A stretch of DNA of 64,000 bases, taken from Cheilinus undulatus. Lineage: Eukaryota > Chordata > Actinopteri > Labriformes > Labridae. The stretch is taken from NCBI RefSeq assembly GCF_018320785.1, contig NC_054884.1:22631667-22695666 (forward strand), read 5' to 3'. Positions 12,735 through 25,700 of the stretch are shown here, in pieces. Positions within the stretch are counted from its first letter, which is position 1, and each line of letters begins with the position of its first letter. Under the pieces are notes generated by a model. The model made no database searches. It had not been told where the DNA came from and saw only the letters and a list, made by a program, of their open reading frames with translations. The translations under genes and the position numbers were made by a program.

Positions 12735-12870
12735 AAAAGTAGCTAAGGCTAATGTAGCCACAGAGATAACATAGCTATGCTATGCTGTTTTGTGAGCTTA
12801 GGTTTAGTAGTGTAAGCTACATTAGCTACTTGGCTTACACAGCTACGTAAGCTACTTTAGCTGCATCTGA
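12735..12870. repeat. Short AGCT-rich repeat tract
   Basis: Words such as TAGCTAAGGCTAATGTAGC and TTAGCTACTTGGCTTACAC match the AGCT-rich family elsewhere in the window. No unit length can be defined in this short piece. Confidence 0.5.
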
Positions 12871-12989
12871 AAATTTCATGGTGAGCAACCTTTTTCCTGT
12901 GAGCAGACTGTTTACTTGGCTTCATTAAATGTCTTGTAATTAGGTTTTGCAGGTCAGGTTTTTAACTTTCAACCTTTGATATACTTACC

Positions 12990-13135
12990 CAGTGGTTCTC
13001 AAAGGGTATTGAGTCTAGGCGTGCCTTGGGAATTTGAGATTTAAAAAGGCTTTTACTCTTGGAGATAGTGTGCCTTGAGATTCTGACTGGATGTCAGGTG
13101 TGCCTTTAGCAAAAAAAAAAGTTTGAAAACCATGG
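12990..13135. mobile_element. Small hAT-type MITE
   Basis: Left end CAGTGGTTCTCAAAG is matched in inverse by TTTGAAAACCATGG at 13122-13135. The body contains GTGCCTTGGGAATTTGAGAT. End motifs of this kind are typical of short hAT-derived elements. No clean 8-bp duplication was found. Confidence 0.55.
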
Positions 13136-13820
13136 CGCAAACCCTTACCCTAAATGGGGGTTTAATCTGATTTGAAAAGTATTAGCGTGTATTTCAGTTT
13201 CAGAGATTGTCATTGATAATCTTGTTTACTTCTGTAGCTCAGAGGGAGTCTTCACCGTTGAATTCAGATTGTTTCATAACCAGTTGATAACATCTCACAG
13301 GAATGGAAACACTGAACGTGTGGAGCTGTCAGGCTCCTTTAAGGCTGAGGTATCTCTGCAGCTGTACACAGCTTTGTGTGTTGGTGTCAAAGCCGCCCAA
13401 AAGGGGGTATAAAGGGGAGATCTTTCTGCCCAGCCAAACCCATGGAAGTCCTCAAAATCATGGTCCATTGTAAAGTTACAAACAAAAATGTAATTGGTTC
13501 ATGCTGTAGTATAATACAGCCTTTTTCAATACATAAACCTTTTTTTCTGAAAACAGAATTACATTTTCATTAGTAATGTTAACAATGAAGATGGGCACAC
13601 TGAACTAAACAATTTGGAAAGTAATGTCAGACTTCATAGCCAGGCCGTAATGTGCACAAATTTCAAGATACATAAAGTAGAAGACACTGAGACAACTTCT
13701 TTGGAAAACAAAAGAAAAATTGAGAAAAGAGACCAAAAATGTGGGGATAGTGACAAAAACTGGTTAAAAGGTGGTGAAAAAAAAAGCTGCAAAAAAACAA
13801 TGCAAAAATAGATGAAAGGT

Positions 13821-13990
13821 TGGGGCGCCTAGTGATTTAAGGCGCGCCCCATGTATGTGGTCAGCCTGGGTTCGAATACGGCCTATGGCACTTTTCCGCA
13901 TGTGTATCTCCAGCTATCTCATCCCCATTTCCAATTCTATCTGCTGTCCTCTGTTGTCAGTAAAGGCATGAAAAGCCCAAAAGTTAATCT
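13821..13990 (+). repeat. tRNA-derived SINE-like repeat
   Basis: GGGGCGCCTAGTGATTTAAG resembles an A-box head, GGGTTCGAATACGGCC a B box, and the body CTTTTCCGCATGTGTATCTC leads to the tail GGCATGAAAAGCCCAAAAG. The same 3' body reappears, truncated, at about 39838-40005. Confidence 0.65.
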
Positions 13991-14039
13991 TAAAAAAAGG
14001 ATGATAAGTGACAATTATGACAATATATAAATCAAAAAT

Positions 14040-14650
14040 TGGCAAATAAACAATGCAAAAACTAACAAAAAGTGGGAAAAAACGATGCAAAAGGGGTTAA
14101 AAGTTGCAAAAAGGGGAAAGGGCAAAAATTGGTACAAAAAAAAAAAAAATTGAGGCATAAACAGGCAAAAATGGGCATAAGGTGGCCAAAAAGGGCAAAG
14201 AGTTGGGTGATTGGGCAAAAGGTAGCTAAAAAACTGGCACGAATGGGTGAAAAGGGGCACAAATGGTCCAAAAATGGCAAAAGGCTGTTAAAAGTTGCTA
14301 AAAGATGTTACAGAAATGGGTGAAAAGGGGCAAAAAATTACAAATATGGGGAAAAAATGCAAAGAATGTGGAGAAAAATGGTTAAAAATGGCATAAATGG
14401 GTATGGAGTAGAAGAAAGGGGTAGAAAATTGCAGGAATTGGCAAAAAAAAAAAAAAAAAAACAGCAACAGAGTAGCACAAAATGGGGAAAAAAATAAAAG
14501 TTGCAAAAGATGTTGCAGAAAGGGGCCAAAATTGACAAAATTCAGTAAAACTGGTTAAATGTGGCAACAATCTATGAAAAAACTGGTGAAACGAGCTAAA
14601 AGAAGCATGAATAAATAAGTCCAAAAAAGGACAAAAATGATTAATTATAA
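14040..14650. repeat. A/G-rich imperfect minisatellite between p3h4 and fkbp10
   Basis: Degenerate repeats of about 10-14 bp built on GGGCAAAAATGG / AAAAGGGGCAAAA, with homopurine runs up to about 19 A. The plus strand is almost free of long C runs. The overlapping minus-strand frames rich in Phe, Pro and Cys are by-products of this bias and not genes. Confidence 0.75.
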
Positions 14651-15055
14651 AAGACAAAAAATATTTCCCACCAGGACACGCATTTTTACGCCTAAAACAA
14701 ATTTAAACCCCATGTCCAGGCAGCCACTTGAGCTTTATTTCGAAATGTACTTTCTTCCTGTCTGTTCTGATCTCTTTTATTTTGTAGCGGAAATAGTTCT
14801 TACTTTTGATGCCTTTACATCGGCGCCTCCCACTCCCAGCTCAGACTTTTCCTCCCCCCTGGTAAAAAGTCTTCACTGCAACCTGGAGATTGTCCACGTT
14901 TACAGCCTTCATCCACCGCTGTGCTGCTCTCCACATCTGCAGTGTCTACGCAAAGCACGGACAACCCAGCGGGCCTCTAATTTATTCTTTTTGTGGCGAT
15001 ATTTTTTTGTCTAATATTTTGAATCACTGTAATCTATTTGACGATATTCTGCAAG

Positions 15056-18000
15056 ATGTTTCCCCGCTGCATTTGCCTTTTCCTCTTATTTACGTGGTCT
15101 TTTGTGGAGTCTAATCCCAGTCCTGTGCTAGGAGATGTAGTCGTGGACAGATACTTCATACCCAAAGTTTGTGCGAGAGAATCAAAAAATGGAGATCATG
15201 TCCGCTATCATTATAACGTCACGTTAGTGGACGGGAAAACATTTGATTCGAGGTAAGTCACTGGAGTATCCTGTTTGAACTTCCAATGGAAAAGGTCTGC
15301 AGAGGCCATAAAGTGGCTGCAGACTTTTTAAGATTCCAGGAGAGTCTAGGTCAAAGTTAGTCAAAAGTCTACAAGATATATCTAAATACCTAACAGTGTT
15401 TTTCCAGGGTTTACATTTCCCAGAAAGCTATGACCTACTTCCTTCATTTCCTTGGTGCGTGTTTTTGGTTTACAGCCATCAGAGAGGAGAGGCCAAGGTG
15501 GCTCAGATCGGGGAGGGTAGGCTCCTAGCGGGCATTGAGAAGGGTCTACAGGGCATGTGCGTGAACGAGCGCAGGACCGTCACTGTCCCTCCTCACCTGG
15601 CCTATGGCAGCACCGGTGCAGGTAAAGACAAATGTCATACAGCAAGTTGCATGCTTTGGAAGTTGAACAGAAAAATATGCACACTGATGAAGTGGATGTT
15701 GATTCATTCAGAAGATAGATCCAGTGGTGTTGCTGTGATTTCTGGGCCTGATTAAAGGTGGTGGGCCTTCAACCAGTTAGCCTCAGCCAACCCTGCAATA
15801 TTGCTGTAACCACATCTTAACCTCTGAGACAATGGCTTTTGTTTGGAATACATTTTTAGTTTCTTATATTTATCTAAGATTAGTAGGATGTGATGGGTTT
15901 AAAAGTTCAGCCTTGTGTTTGAACAAGCATTAGCTTGATGTCCACAGATCTCCCACAGGTTAAGGCTAAGCATGATCAAAATTTGTTCTATGTGCTAAAT
16001 TTCTTGGGTATTTTCCTTTACTTTCCAGCCACACAAATTCTATAAAATATCAAAGAAATTGTCCTAAACGTCTGTGAAAATTCTTAACCATTTTCAAGTA
16101 TCCCACAAAAAATACATTTCTGCAAAAATATTCCCTAATTGCTGTGGTGAAATTCAGTCATACAGCTACATTCTAATAAAATTTTTACATGGAGATTTTC
16201 ATCCCACAAAAATACCCCAAAATTCTGCAAATATTCCCAAATTGCTCTGGTGAAATTCTGTCATAAGCCTACACATTCCTCCAAACATCCATTTCCTGAA
16301 ATTTCCATGAAATTTTTGAAAATCTCAAAGGACAATATTTTTATTTCAAAATACATTCCCCAAATTGACATGAAAATACCTTATATTTAAAAGCCAAATC
16401 CAACTAAAATTTAAATTAAAAAATGAAACTATATTTACCAAATATCCATCAAAATGTCTGGAAAGATATTACTTTATAAGTCCCACAAGTGGAAATTCCA
16501 ATACTTAACAAATTCCCACACATCCAAACATATATACCACATTTACATGAAGATACAAAAAAAATCCAAGCAAATTCACTTCAAAATTTTAAAGTGAAAC
16601 ATATCCCCTTCAATTTCCATGACCATGCTTGAAAATTTTCTAGCAAATAACTTAAACTTATGTGGACATTATGGAGAGTCATCTCAACTGGGATGCATCT
16701 GTGCATCCCTCATTATTCCATTTACATTAATATTTTTGGTAACCAGTGTTTTTGATGCCACTTTTGAGGACCATGAATTCAAATATAAAAAGATACACAG
16801 ACCAGCACAGCTGAGTTACAGCTTAGAGACAACAGTTAACGGTCATTGTGAGCCTACATTTAGAAAATCTCAATATTTTTTTATGTTACCCACAAGTAAT
16901 TCAGCTAGCAAGGGTGGTGATGTTTTATTTTTGGTTGACTTACCATTAACATCCTTGCCCAATGGAAATCCATTCAGTAGTTGTTAAGATAGTCGGTATT
17001 GGCTTGATAAAAATACAGTTATCTTTGTTCCTTGTTCCCATAGCTATGTTTCTGTTTAAAGCAGTTCATAACATATTTTTGAGTGAGCTATGACTTCAAT
17101 GCAACCTTCCTTCTCCAGCTGGACTGCTAATGTAAGAAAGTATTATGATTAAGTGCATTATTCGTGGATGATGCTGTTCCTTTAACTTGTTTCCAGGTGA
17201 CATCATTCCTCCTGATGCCACTCTTGTGTTTGACATCCATCTGCTGGATTTATGGAACAAAGCTGACATGGTTGTCTCAAAAACAATCATCACTCCCAAA
17301 GACTGCAAACGGTCTGTGATGCGCACCGACTTTGTGCGCTACCACTTCAACGGCACTCTGCTCGATGGCACAATCTTTGATTCCAGGTGAATTCTGCTCA
17401 GGCATGTGTAAAGCTCTTTATAAACTGATGATGAATAATGCTAAGGCATGTTTAGCCCTTACATTTTTGCTGCAGTCTCGTTAAATGCTTAACCACATTC
17501 TTATCTCGCATTGAAGCCATGTCTGCATGACAGCTCTCGTGTGTTTATATTGTGTTATCCAGGTTTGTTGTGTGTCTGACTTTGCGCTTGTATGAGCCCT
17601 ACGTAGCTACACAAGGAAGCAGACCCAAGACTCCCTTGTGGGCGAGGGCTGGCTGATCCAGGGCATGGACGAAGGCCTGCTAGGCATGTGCGTGGGAGAG
17701 ATCAGACATATCGTCATCCCACCCTTCAAAGCCTATGGAGAAAAGGGATCAGGTTGGTACAAACTATAACAGACAGAACAATCATTGAAATCACTTCATC
17801 ATTTATTTTTAACATTAAAAACATTAAGAACAAGATTACCTGGAATGTAAGGAAAATTGATAAAAAAAAAAAGAAAAAAGACCCACAATGGGCTTGTAGT
17901 GCAGGAGTGAGATTGTAGTGATTAAAAACAAGAAACTACCCAATAGTGAGTGGAACATCTTTATTTATCTTTGTGGTATTGAAGCAGGAATGCATAGGGT

Positions 18001-21000
18001 TTCATTTTAACCAGAATCACATAAAAAATGTTTTTCTAGTATCATGGCAGTCCTACAACAAATTTTCATGATTAAACACCTTTTCCTTTAACGCTGCAAC
18101 CAGGTAAAGAAATCCCCTCTCAGGCGACCCTGGTCTTTGATGTCCTATTGGTTGACATTCATAACCCAAAGGATAACATCTCTGTCGAGAACCAGGTGGT
18201 GCCAGAGTCGTGCACACGCAAGTCTGTGGTTGGTGATTACATCCGATACCACTACAATGGTACTTTCCTAAATGGAGTCACCTTTGACACAAGGTATAAA
18301 ACTGCTGCCCCAGTACTGATGTTAACTGATGGATGCAATTCTGACTGAACTTTTAATGTTTACATCAAAATTAACTTCTTTTTTTCTTTCTTTCTTGACT
18401 GCCACCAGCTACCAGAGGAACAGCACATACAACACCTATATTGGGATGGGGTATGTGATTGCAGGAATGGACCAGGGTCTGCTGGGAGTCTGCATGGGAG
18501 AGAGAAGGAGAATCATCATCCCTCCACATCTGGCGTACGGACAGCAGGGAGCAGGTACGCCACTGATGCTGCAACTTGGTGAATTGTCAGCCCAGTTTAT
18601 TGGCTCTTATATATAAACCAAAGACCAGTCATCATTAAATTGGGGGTATGGTCCAAGGGCCATATCAGGCCCCCAAATCTAAATGTATGCACAGCTCTTA
18701 GCCTTACTATAACCAAAAAAGTTGAGTTATGAATAAATTCTCCTATGTGCAGTGAGTAACAATGCATACTAATACCAGATTTATTCACTTAGCAGGCTGT
18801 AAACATGTTTAATTCTGTTGCCAAATTGGCCGTTTAAACATTGGTGTTAATGGAACTTGCATGGACTTTTGAAACCAACCCCCTAGTGGACACTCAAGGG
18901 ACTGCAGTTTTTTTTTATTTAGTTTTTAGTTAAAAGGAACCCTGCATGATCAGACAAGTTCATCTTGTTGGGTAGATATTTGTATGTCTCAAATGTATAT
19001 TAAACTAAAAAACTAACAAAATATCCCACATATCGGCATTTTGAGTTCATTTCAGCTCATAAACTCACCAGGAGACTGCCATGTTTTGATCCGCGTCACA
19101 TTAGTGTGACGTCACGGTTCCGCAGCGCTCCTCTCCATTGCTAAGCAGTTACCATTTTTCAGACGCTTTTGTTGCTTGCAGCTGTTGCTGCCATGAGTTT
19201 GCTGCATGTTGGTTTGTCTCCCTGCTGTCAAAGCTCTGTCATTCTTCTAAATTTTACATCAGTAAAGCTCACTACAAGTGACAGTATATAGTGGAAGTGT
19301 GCCTGGAGCATTTCAAAATAAAAGTATTATGTACATACAAACGAAGTTTCTCCAAAGAAATGCTAAAGTGGACTTTTACCTTGAAAGGCAGAATCTGGAA
19401 GTCCTTTCGTTCTGTGTTTATCTTTATCTGAACTTTATCTGTGGAAAAACAGAAAGCCTCATCAAGAAGAGAAGTTCGGGGAACAACTTCATTAAACAGA
19501 CACATTTTAGCTCATGGCCTTCATCTGGTTCATCAAGAAACAGATTTCAAACATTTTCTACCCATGTGGACGTACATATTTGCTACAACAAGGTAAATAT
19601 GGCTTTGTATTTATCATTTTCCTGTCTAGATGGACAGATAACTGCTCATGGTGCAAATACAAAATAGAAGAGACCTCAAATTTTAGAATCCTCTGTGCGT
19701 TAGACGTGTTGTGTTTCTAAGATCAGCCCTAACAATGGCTGCCAGCCTGAAACAGGTTACTGCAGAGGAACAGTGAGGATCACACCACAGAACTGTGACA
19801 TCATGGCGCCAGCTCGGACCAAAAGATGGCGGTCTCCTGGTTCATTTATAAACTCAAATGACTCAAAATGCAGATATCTAGTGAGTTTTTTAGTTCACTA
19901 AGTATATGAGACATACAAATATCTATCCAACAAGATGAACCTGTCTGATCATGCAGGGTTCCTTTTAGAAGCTTATATAAAACTGTGGTTAATCATAAAG
20001 ATTTAAAACAGCATGCAGAAAAAGTTTTAGCTGCAAAAATATTTATTAAAATCTCCTCTAATAGGGGATGCAACAAGTGTTAGTTGGACATAGGGCCATC
20101 AGATCAGCAGCAACTGTTTGACAAACATTGGCAAATAATGTAGCATGCACTGGTGTCAGTAGTAGTCTGTTTTATCAAGATAATGCTGGCAAGCTAGTAT
20201 AGTTCTTTACAGGTAAAGTCAGCAGCACAACATTCTTTATTCTTAAGCTATTTTAATGTTCGTAAAGTAGTGAAATACTTACTCAAACTTATACCTCAAG
20301 GAGAAAAGGCAGCAGGCATGAATTCATAAAGCTTCTGTCTAAAGCCTGGATGAGCAGTGGCCACTGGGTCTAGATTTGGTGATGCCTGACTTAAGGATTT
20401 CATTCCTTGTTGAGATTAATGTCATTAAAAGAGAAAGTAAATTTTGAATTTGACTGCCATGGACAGAGCAAACAATAACGTGTCTTTTTGATGTAGTTTT
20501 CTGACATTTAGCTCGTTTTGTAGAATATCGATCACCTAGGTAATTAATGAAGATATTAATCAATAATGAAGTTCCTATAGTGGCACTCAACTTGTAAATG
20601 AAGTTGTTAAAAAGTTAATTAGTCTAAGAGCAAATGACAAAGTAAGTTCCTAAATTAACTGTAAATGAAGATGACGTAAAGGTGAAATGTGAATCTCTCT
20701 TTCCAGGCGACGTCATCCCCCCTTCTGCAGTCCTAGTGTTCGACATTCACGTCATCGACTTCCATAACCCAGCCGACAGCGTGGACATCAAGACCACCCA
20801 CAAACCTGAGGTGTGTAACGAGACTACTGCCGTGAACGATCTAGTTCGCTACCACTACAACTGCACCCTGATAGATGGCACGCCGCTCTTCTCCTCGTGA
20901 GTCACCCGAGCATTTTTTAATGCTAGTATTTCAGGAACTTTAGAGCAAAACATCAAATATGTGACCAATCTCATCCTCAGACACGACTACGAGAACCTTC

Positions 21001-22710
21001 AGGATGCAGTGCTGGGTGCTGACAAGGTGATCGACGGGCTGGATGAGGGCTTGAGAGGCATGTGTGTGGGCGAGAGGAGGCTGGTAACGGTGCCGCCTCA
21101 CCTCGCTCACGGAGAAAAAGGAGGTGAGACTCTTTAATAATAATAATTATTCATCAGACTTATATAGCGCTTTTCTAGGAAACTCAATGACGCTTTACAG
21201 AACAAACAAAAACACGACACAAATGGGACAGGAGGAAAAACATGAATGGTTAGGAGTCGTATGCATTGTTAAACAGGTAGGTTTTGAGTGATTGTTTGAA
21301 AGTGAGCAGAGAGTCAGAGTTTCTGATATGGAGGGGGATTGAGTCCCAGAGGGTGGGGGCAGTGATGGCAAAACCCATGGTCTTTGCTTTAAAGCAACTT
21401 AAACTAACACTATAACACTCAGCTATTATTTAACATAAGAAAAAAACAGTTTGGTTTGTAGTTGAGAGAAGAACTCTTGTCTGCTACTAGGCTGCAGGTC
21501 ATTAAATTGAAACCCCATATTAAGGAATGTATAAATGGAAAAAAATATTTTTTTTGTCTAATGGTGTTTTTAATATTGTAAGCCACAAGCAACAATTTTA
21601 TATTGTTTTGGAATGATCCTTAGTTTTTTTAAAACATTTAGTGCTCAACAGGTGCTCTAATGTTTAATTTGGTTTCAATCCCTGTGCAACAGTAGAAAGT
21701 TATGGATTATGAACTTTTTATTATTCTAACTTTAACGTTTTCTCACATTACAGTCACAAGATTGCTCTCAGCAGATCATGTTAGTAACCACCAAGCCAAA
21801 TGTCTTTAATTTTCAATCATAACCAAATGTTTAAAGGGGCAATGTGGACTTGACGTAGAACAAAGGATGTGATAGAATAAATAGATGGAGAAATATCCTT
21901 CAAAATGAAAGTACGTTATTGACTTTCTGCCACATATTTCTTTCCAGGCACACATTCACACAGCCTACTGAAAATGGCTTCGTGACCCACTTTTGGTTTT
22001 CGACCCACCAGTTGAGAACCAAGGAACTAGACAGTTGTTTTAATTTATGCATATACCTCCAAGAGCACAAAATGGGAAATCCAAATTACACTGTTTTTCT
22101 TCTGCCACCAGCCACTGGTGTGCCAAGCAGTGCTGTGCTGGTCTTTGATATTGAACTGATGAGCTACGAGAAGGGTGTGCCGCCAGGTTACCTGTTTGTG
22201 TGGCTCCAGGACACCCCCGCTGACCTTTTTGAAGCCCTTGACCTTGACAAGAACAAAGAGGTGGCCCAGGAGGAGGTATGGTGATCTTTTTAAATAAAGG
22301 ACTTAACACCAGGGGGGAAGGAAAATCCTGATCTTTCACTTATTCATTTATCCACCGCTGATCACTCCTTTAATGTTGTAGTAAATTATCAAACCTATTT
22401 GGATTATTGCATTTACACAGGTTGAAGGAAGTTGATCGATTTTATCTCAGATTTTTAAACTATGATGAAGCTTCTTCCCACACTAAACTCTTTTTTTATC
22501 TTCTGACTCTTATAGTTTGGCGAGTTCATCAAACTGCAGGTTGCAGAGGGCAAAGGTCGTATCAAACCCGGACTGATCATGGAGCAGGTTATTACCGACA
22601 TGTTCCAAAACCAGGATAGGAATCAAGATGGAAAAATCACGCCTGAAGAACTTAAACTGAAGGTAGATGAAGACAAAGAACGGGAAGCAGGAGCACATGA
22701 CGAGTTGTGA
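15056..22710 (+). CDS. fkbp10: FKBP10 (FKBP65), ER peptidyl-prolyl isomerase and collagen chaperone, 10 exons
   Basis: Exons 15056-15252, 15476-15621, 17197-17386, 17607-17752, 18104-18293, 18409-18554, 20707-20896, 20981-21123, 22112-22275 and 22516-22710 join to 1,707 bp (568 aa; human about 582). Signal peptide [19 protein letters not shown]. There are four FKBP domains (roughly residues 47-137, 160-242, 272-354, 384-466), each with VRYHYN/VRYHFN...DG and a GMCVGERR- and PPHLAYG-like core. EF-hand loops are at about 493-504 ([12 protein letters not shown]) and 538-549 ([12 protein letters not shown]). The C-terminus is the ER-retrieval signal HDEL. N-glycosylation sequons NVT, NGT and NCT are present. 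The family acts on procollagen and supports lysyl hydroxylase 2 in telopeptide cross-linking. The first EF loop lacks the usual Gly at position 6. The gene is divergent from p3h4. Confidence 0.97.
16080..16620. repeat. Diverged AT-rich tandem repeats in fkbp10 intron 2
   Basis: The phrases TGGTGAAATTCAGTCATA and TGGTGAAATTCTGTCATA recur about 110 bp apart. Between and after them are many CCCACAAAAATAC / TTCCCAAATTG variants. The unit is badly diverged. No coding sequence is seen in the rest of this intron (15622-17196). Confidence 0.5.
18932..19972. mobile_element. About 1-kb element with ~200-bp terminal inverted repeats in fkbp10 intron 6
   Basis: AAAAGGAACCCTGCATGATC near 18932 is inverted at 19950-19970 as GATCATGCAGGGTTCCTTTT. 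Similarity continues inward for about 200 bp (AGATATTTGTATGTCTCA; CCAGGAGAC.GCCAT). The interior has a 129-codon open frame (19278-19667, with VPGAFQNKS and QRNAKVDFY) but no motif I can assign firmly. The class is unknown. Confidence 0.7.
21135..21390. repeat. Interspersed repeat in fkbp10 intron 8
   Basis: CTTATATAGCGCTTTTCTAG then GACGCTTTACAGAAC, ending TTGAGTCCCAGAGGGTGGGG. This phrase set recurs widely in fish DNA, and a diverged relative lies at about 50055-50280. Its class cannot be fixed from this sequence. Confidence 0.45.
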
Positions 22711-25700
22711 TGAGGACAAATGCCTTCATTCTCTCTCAGGGATAAGCCCAAACACCTTCAAAACAAGCATCAAGCAACTTTTTCAACAAAGTATCACAGT
22801 TTCTTACTTTCTGCACCACATTGAGCTTTCTTTAGTACTGAAAAGAAAACTATGCAAAGAGTTGTTTTTGTTGAGTTTTGTTTTGTATGTTTGTTTTTGA
22901 TTGTTGTATTTCCGAAACCAAACAAGCACCTTGATTTGTCCCTGATAGTGTCATTGATTAAAATGTTTGTAAGAAAAAGAAAATTAATTGCTTTTTTTTC
23001 CAGCTGAATTTTAAGGAAACTGAGCACCAAAGGGAAAAAAAAATCCCAGTAAATCGTCCTTTAAAGTTTTGGAAATTTTAAAGGAGTAGTCCTCAAAATG
23101 TTCAAAAAGACTTTAATCAGGAGAGACTTAAATACGAATGAACAATTAATTATTTCCCACATTTTGATGAAAGACGTATATGCAATGCCATCGACTAGAC
23201 TCAATCATGATGACTTCATGTACTTGAAGGGGTGGTGAGCCTGACGGCAGGAATAGGACAGACACTGGTGGAGGTGAAGAGGGATGCAGGATCAGATGAA
23301 AAGTAGAGTTCTGAGCAGCTAGACCAGGACACCAATGAACGAATGGTGACTAATAAATGAGTAAAAAACAGTCCTTCTTGAATTTCAGTGAGGTAGGAGC
23401 CTGTTGTTGTTACTTGGTCCTAACTTTGCAAAGCAGACATATTGGCCAGATTCCACGTCCATGGCAGTCAAATTCCACAAATTTCCAATAAGCATCTTTG
23501 CATTGCCCATTTGTCACTAGTATGTTTGAAAGGGGCAAAAAGTTATTCAAAATGAGATTGGTAAAAATTTGTAATGATGCCATTTTAAAGCATTAATAGA
23601 TGATTTAAAAAGCCTTTAGAGCTTTACTGCAATGTAAAAATATAAATGGAGATTAAGTGTAATTAAGTGTCGTATATAAGTTGCAATATTTTCCAGACTA
23701 TTACATACTAATAAGCCTTTTTAAATTAGCTGTTAAACTGAAACTAACATCAATATTCTCAATGTGCTATAAAGTCTAAATAATTTGTTTGGTTTAAAGA
23801 TCTCAATTCAAAGTAATTCAGATTTATATGGGTTAAATTCTTCAGCATGATCAGCTAGAAACTTTGACAGCAATCATGATTGTATCTTGTTTTATCATGA
23901 GAACTCTTTTAAACCAGGTGTCAGCCTTCTTCTTTAAAATTTTATACTAAGCTTCTTCTTTACCTTCCAGATAAAAATACATACTCCCAGACCAAAATAA
24001 TTGTTTATCATGTGATTAAAGCTTGTTAAGAAAAAAAAAGGTGGAACATTGCCCTTACTTGCATGATTTAAGTGGCTTCACCATGCTTGTAATATCCCTA
24101 AGGTTTATGTGTGAAGACCTGCTGCCACAGAGTGGAGCTGTAACACTGAAAAACCAGCTAACTGAAGTGCCATTGACAGTGCTGTAAGCTGTCTTAAATC
24201 CCTGTGTGTTGCTGAAAAACACTTTTCATTAACATGTATTAAAAAACTTAAGCAGACTGTGCTCTGTCTTTAGTTACTCCAAGTTTAAGTAAGTATTGAA
24301 TCCACATCTTTATCAAAACATCACAGGTCAGACAGCCCATCACTCTAATCATTCACTTACATTTATATAATAGGAGCTGACATGGTCAGATATTATATAA
24401 AGGAAATTATCAAACTAACTGGGAGTTTCAAACTTTTTTGATTTGTTTTAAAATTTTTCAGGTTATCTCTAAATAATGGAAGAGGGTATTTGTAATATTT
24501 TTTGTTACATTTTCAGGCAAAACTTACAAATTCTGTAAAAAAAAAAATGTAATAGGACAGTTAGAATTATTATTGTGAGAGTCATCACTGCTAAAATTCA
24601 CATAGTTATATGTGATATTTGAGATTATTATAGGTGTCCTGTGGGAATTATAAGATAAAACTGGTACCACCATTTTTTCCCCCATAAACAGAAAAGAAAC
24701 CATAAATGGCTACTTTATTGATCTTGATTTTCACATGTGGGTCAAAAGTATGAAACTTGGGATTCCACAAATAATATTCTAGAGCTTGAATGCTGAATTT
24801 ATTTCAATGAGTTCTCTATAAAGGGTTAACAACAAGATCCTGAAACTTCTTCAACAACTTCACCTCCTTTTGTTTTTATTTCGTCTGACTTTAAACAGAA
24901 AGGTTTAGATGTAATGATGCTCAGAGAATTGTTTGGTAAAATACTCTGTTTTTGTGCCACTTTGAGTAGAGGGTCTTCAGAGATAGGACTGGCACTGCCA
25001 CCTCACGCTCAGCTGCCTGGCATGGTCACGCCCTGTCCTTGCCTTAAGTGCAGCCGTCATTGTCTGGAACAGCAGGTTGGGTGGTGTTAAGTGCAGCCAT
25101 AACTGTTGGTGACTTTGGACTTACTGTACGCAAGGGAACACAGAGGGCAATTATTATGCTGTGTTGCACCCCTGTTGACTCTCTTTACAGCAACATGTTC
25201 ATAAAACTTGCTGGTGAAGAAATGCTGTATACTGTAGATGTCTTATTAACCTGGAATAAAGTGTTTCATTATAAGCTGCACCTTTTTTTTTGTAGAAGTA
25301 GAATGTCAGTGTTTGGTTAAGTTAATGAGTTTTGCACTGAGTAACTAGATACACAGTGACAAATTTTGCTTAGATTTTGTTTAAATGAGTTAAATTGTAT
25401 ATGTTTTAAATTGTTAGATCGCTGTTGAGGCTCCATGAACAACAGGACAAGTTTAAGTTAGAGAGGTCAGAGAGGTTTTGACTTGGTGATACAGAGGAAC
25501 ATTGTGTTATTCATACGTTAAACAAATAATCAGAGGATGACCACAATGGCCCTTTTTGGATTTGTAGTCCTGATTATATTGAATGTTACTTTCATACTTG
25601 TGTTGATTGTTTGGTTTTAAGAAAGAACTATGATAGAGCATATATGTTAATACATATGATTGAACTATTTTGTGTACATGAGTGTCCTTTATATATCTTG

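Noticed and set aside
14015..14657. Minus-strand Phe/Pro/Cys-rich open frames
   Set aside because: They overlap one another in different frames and come from an A/G-rich minisatellite.
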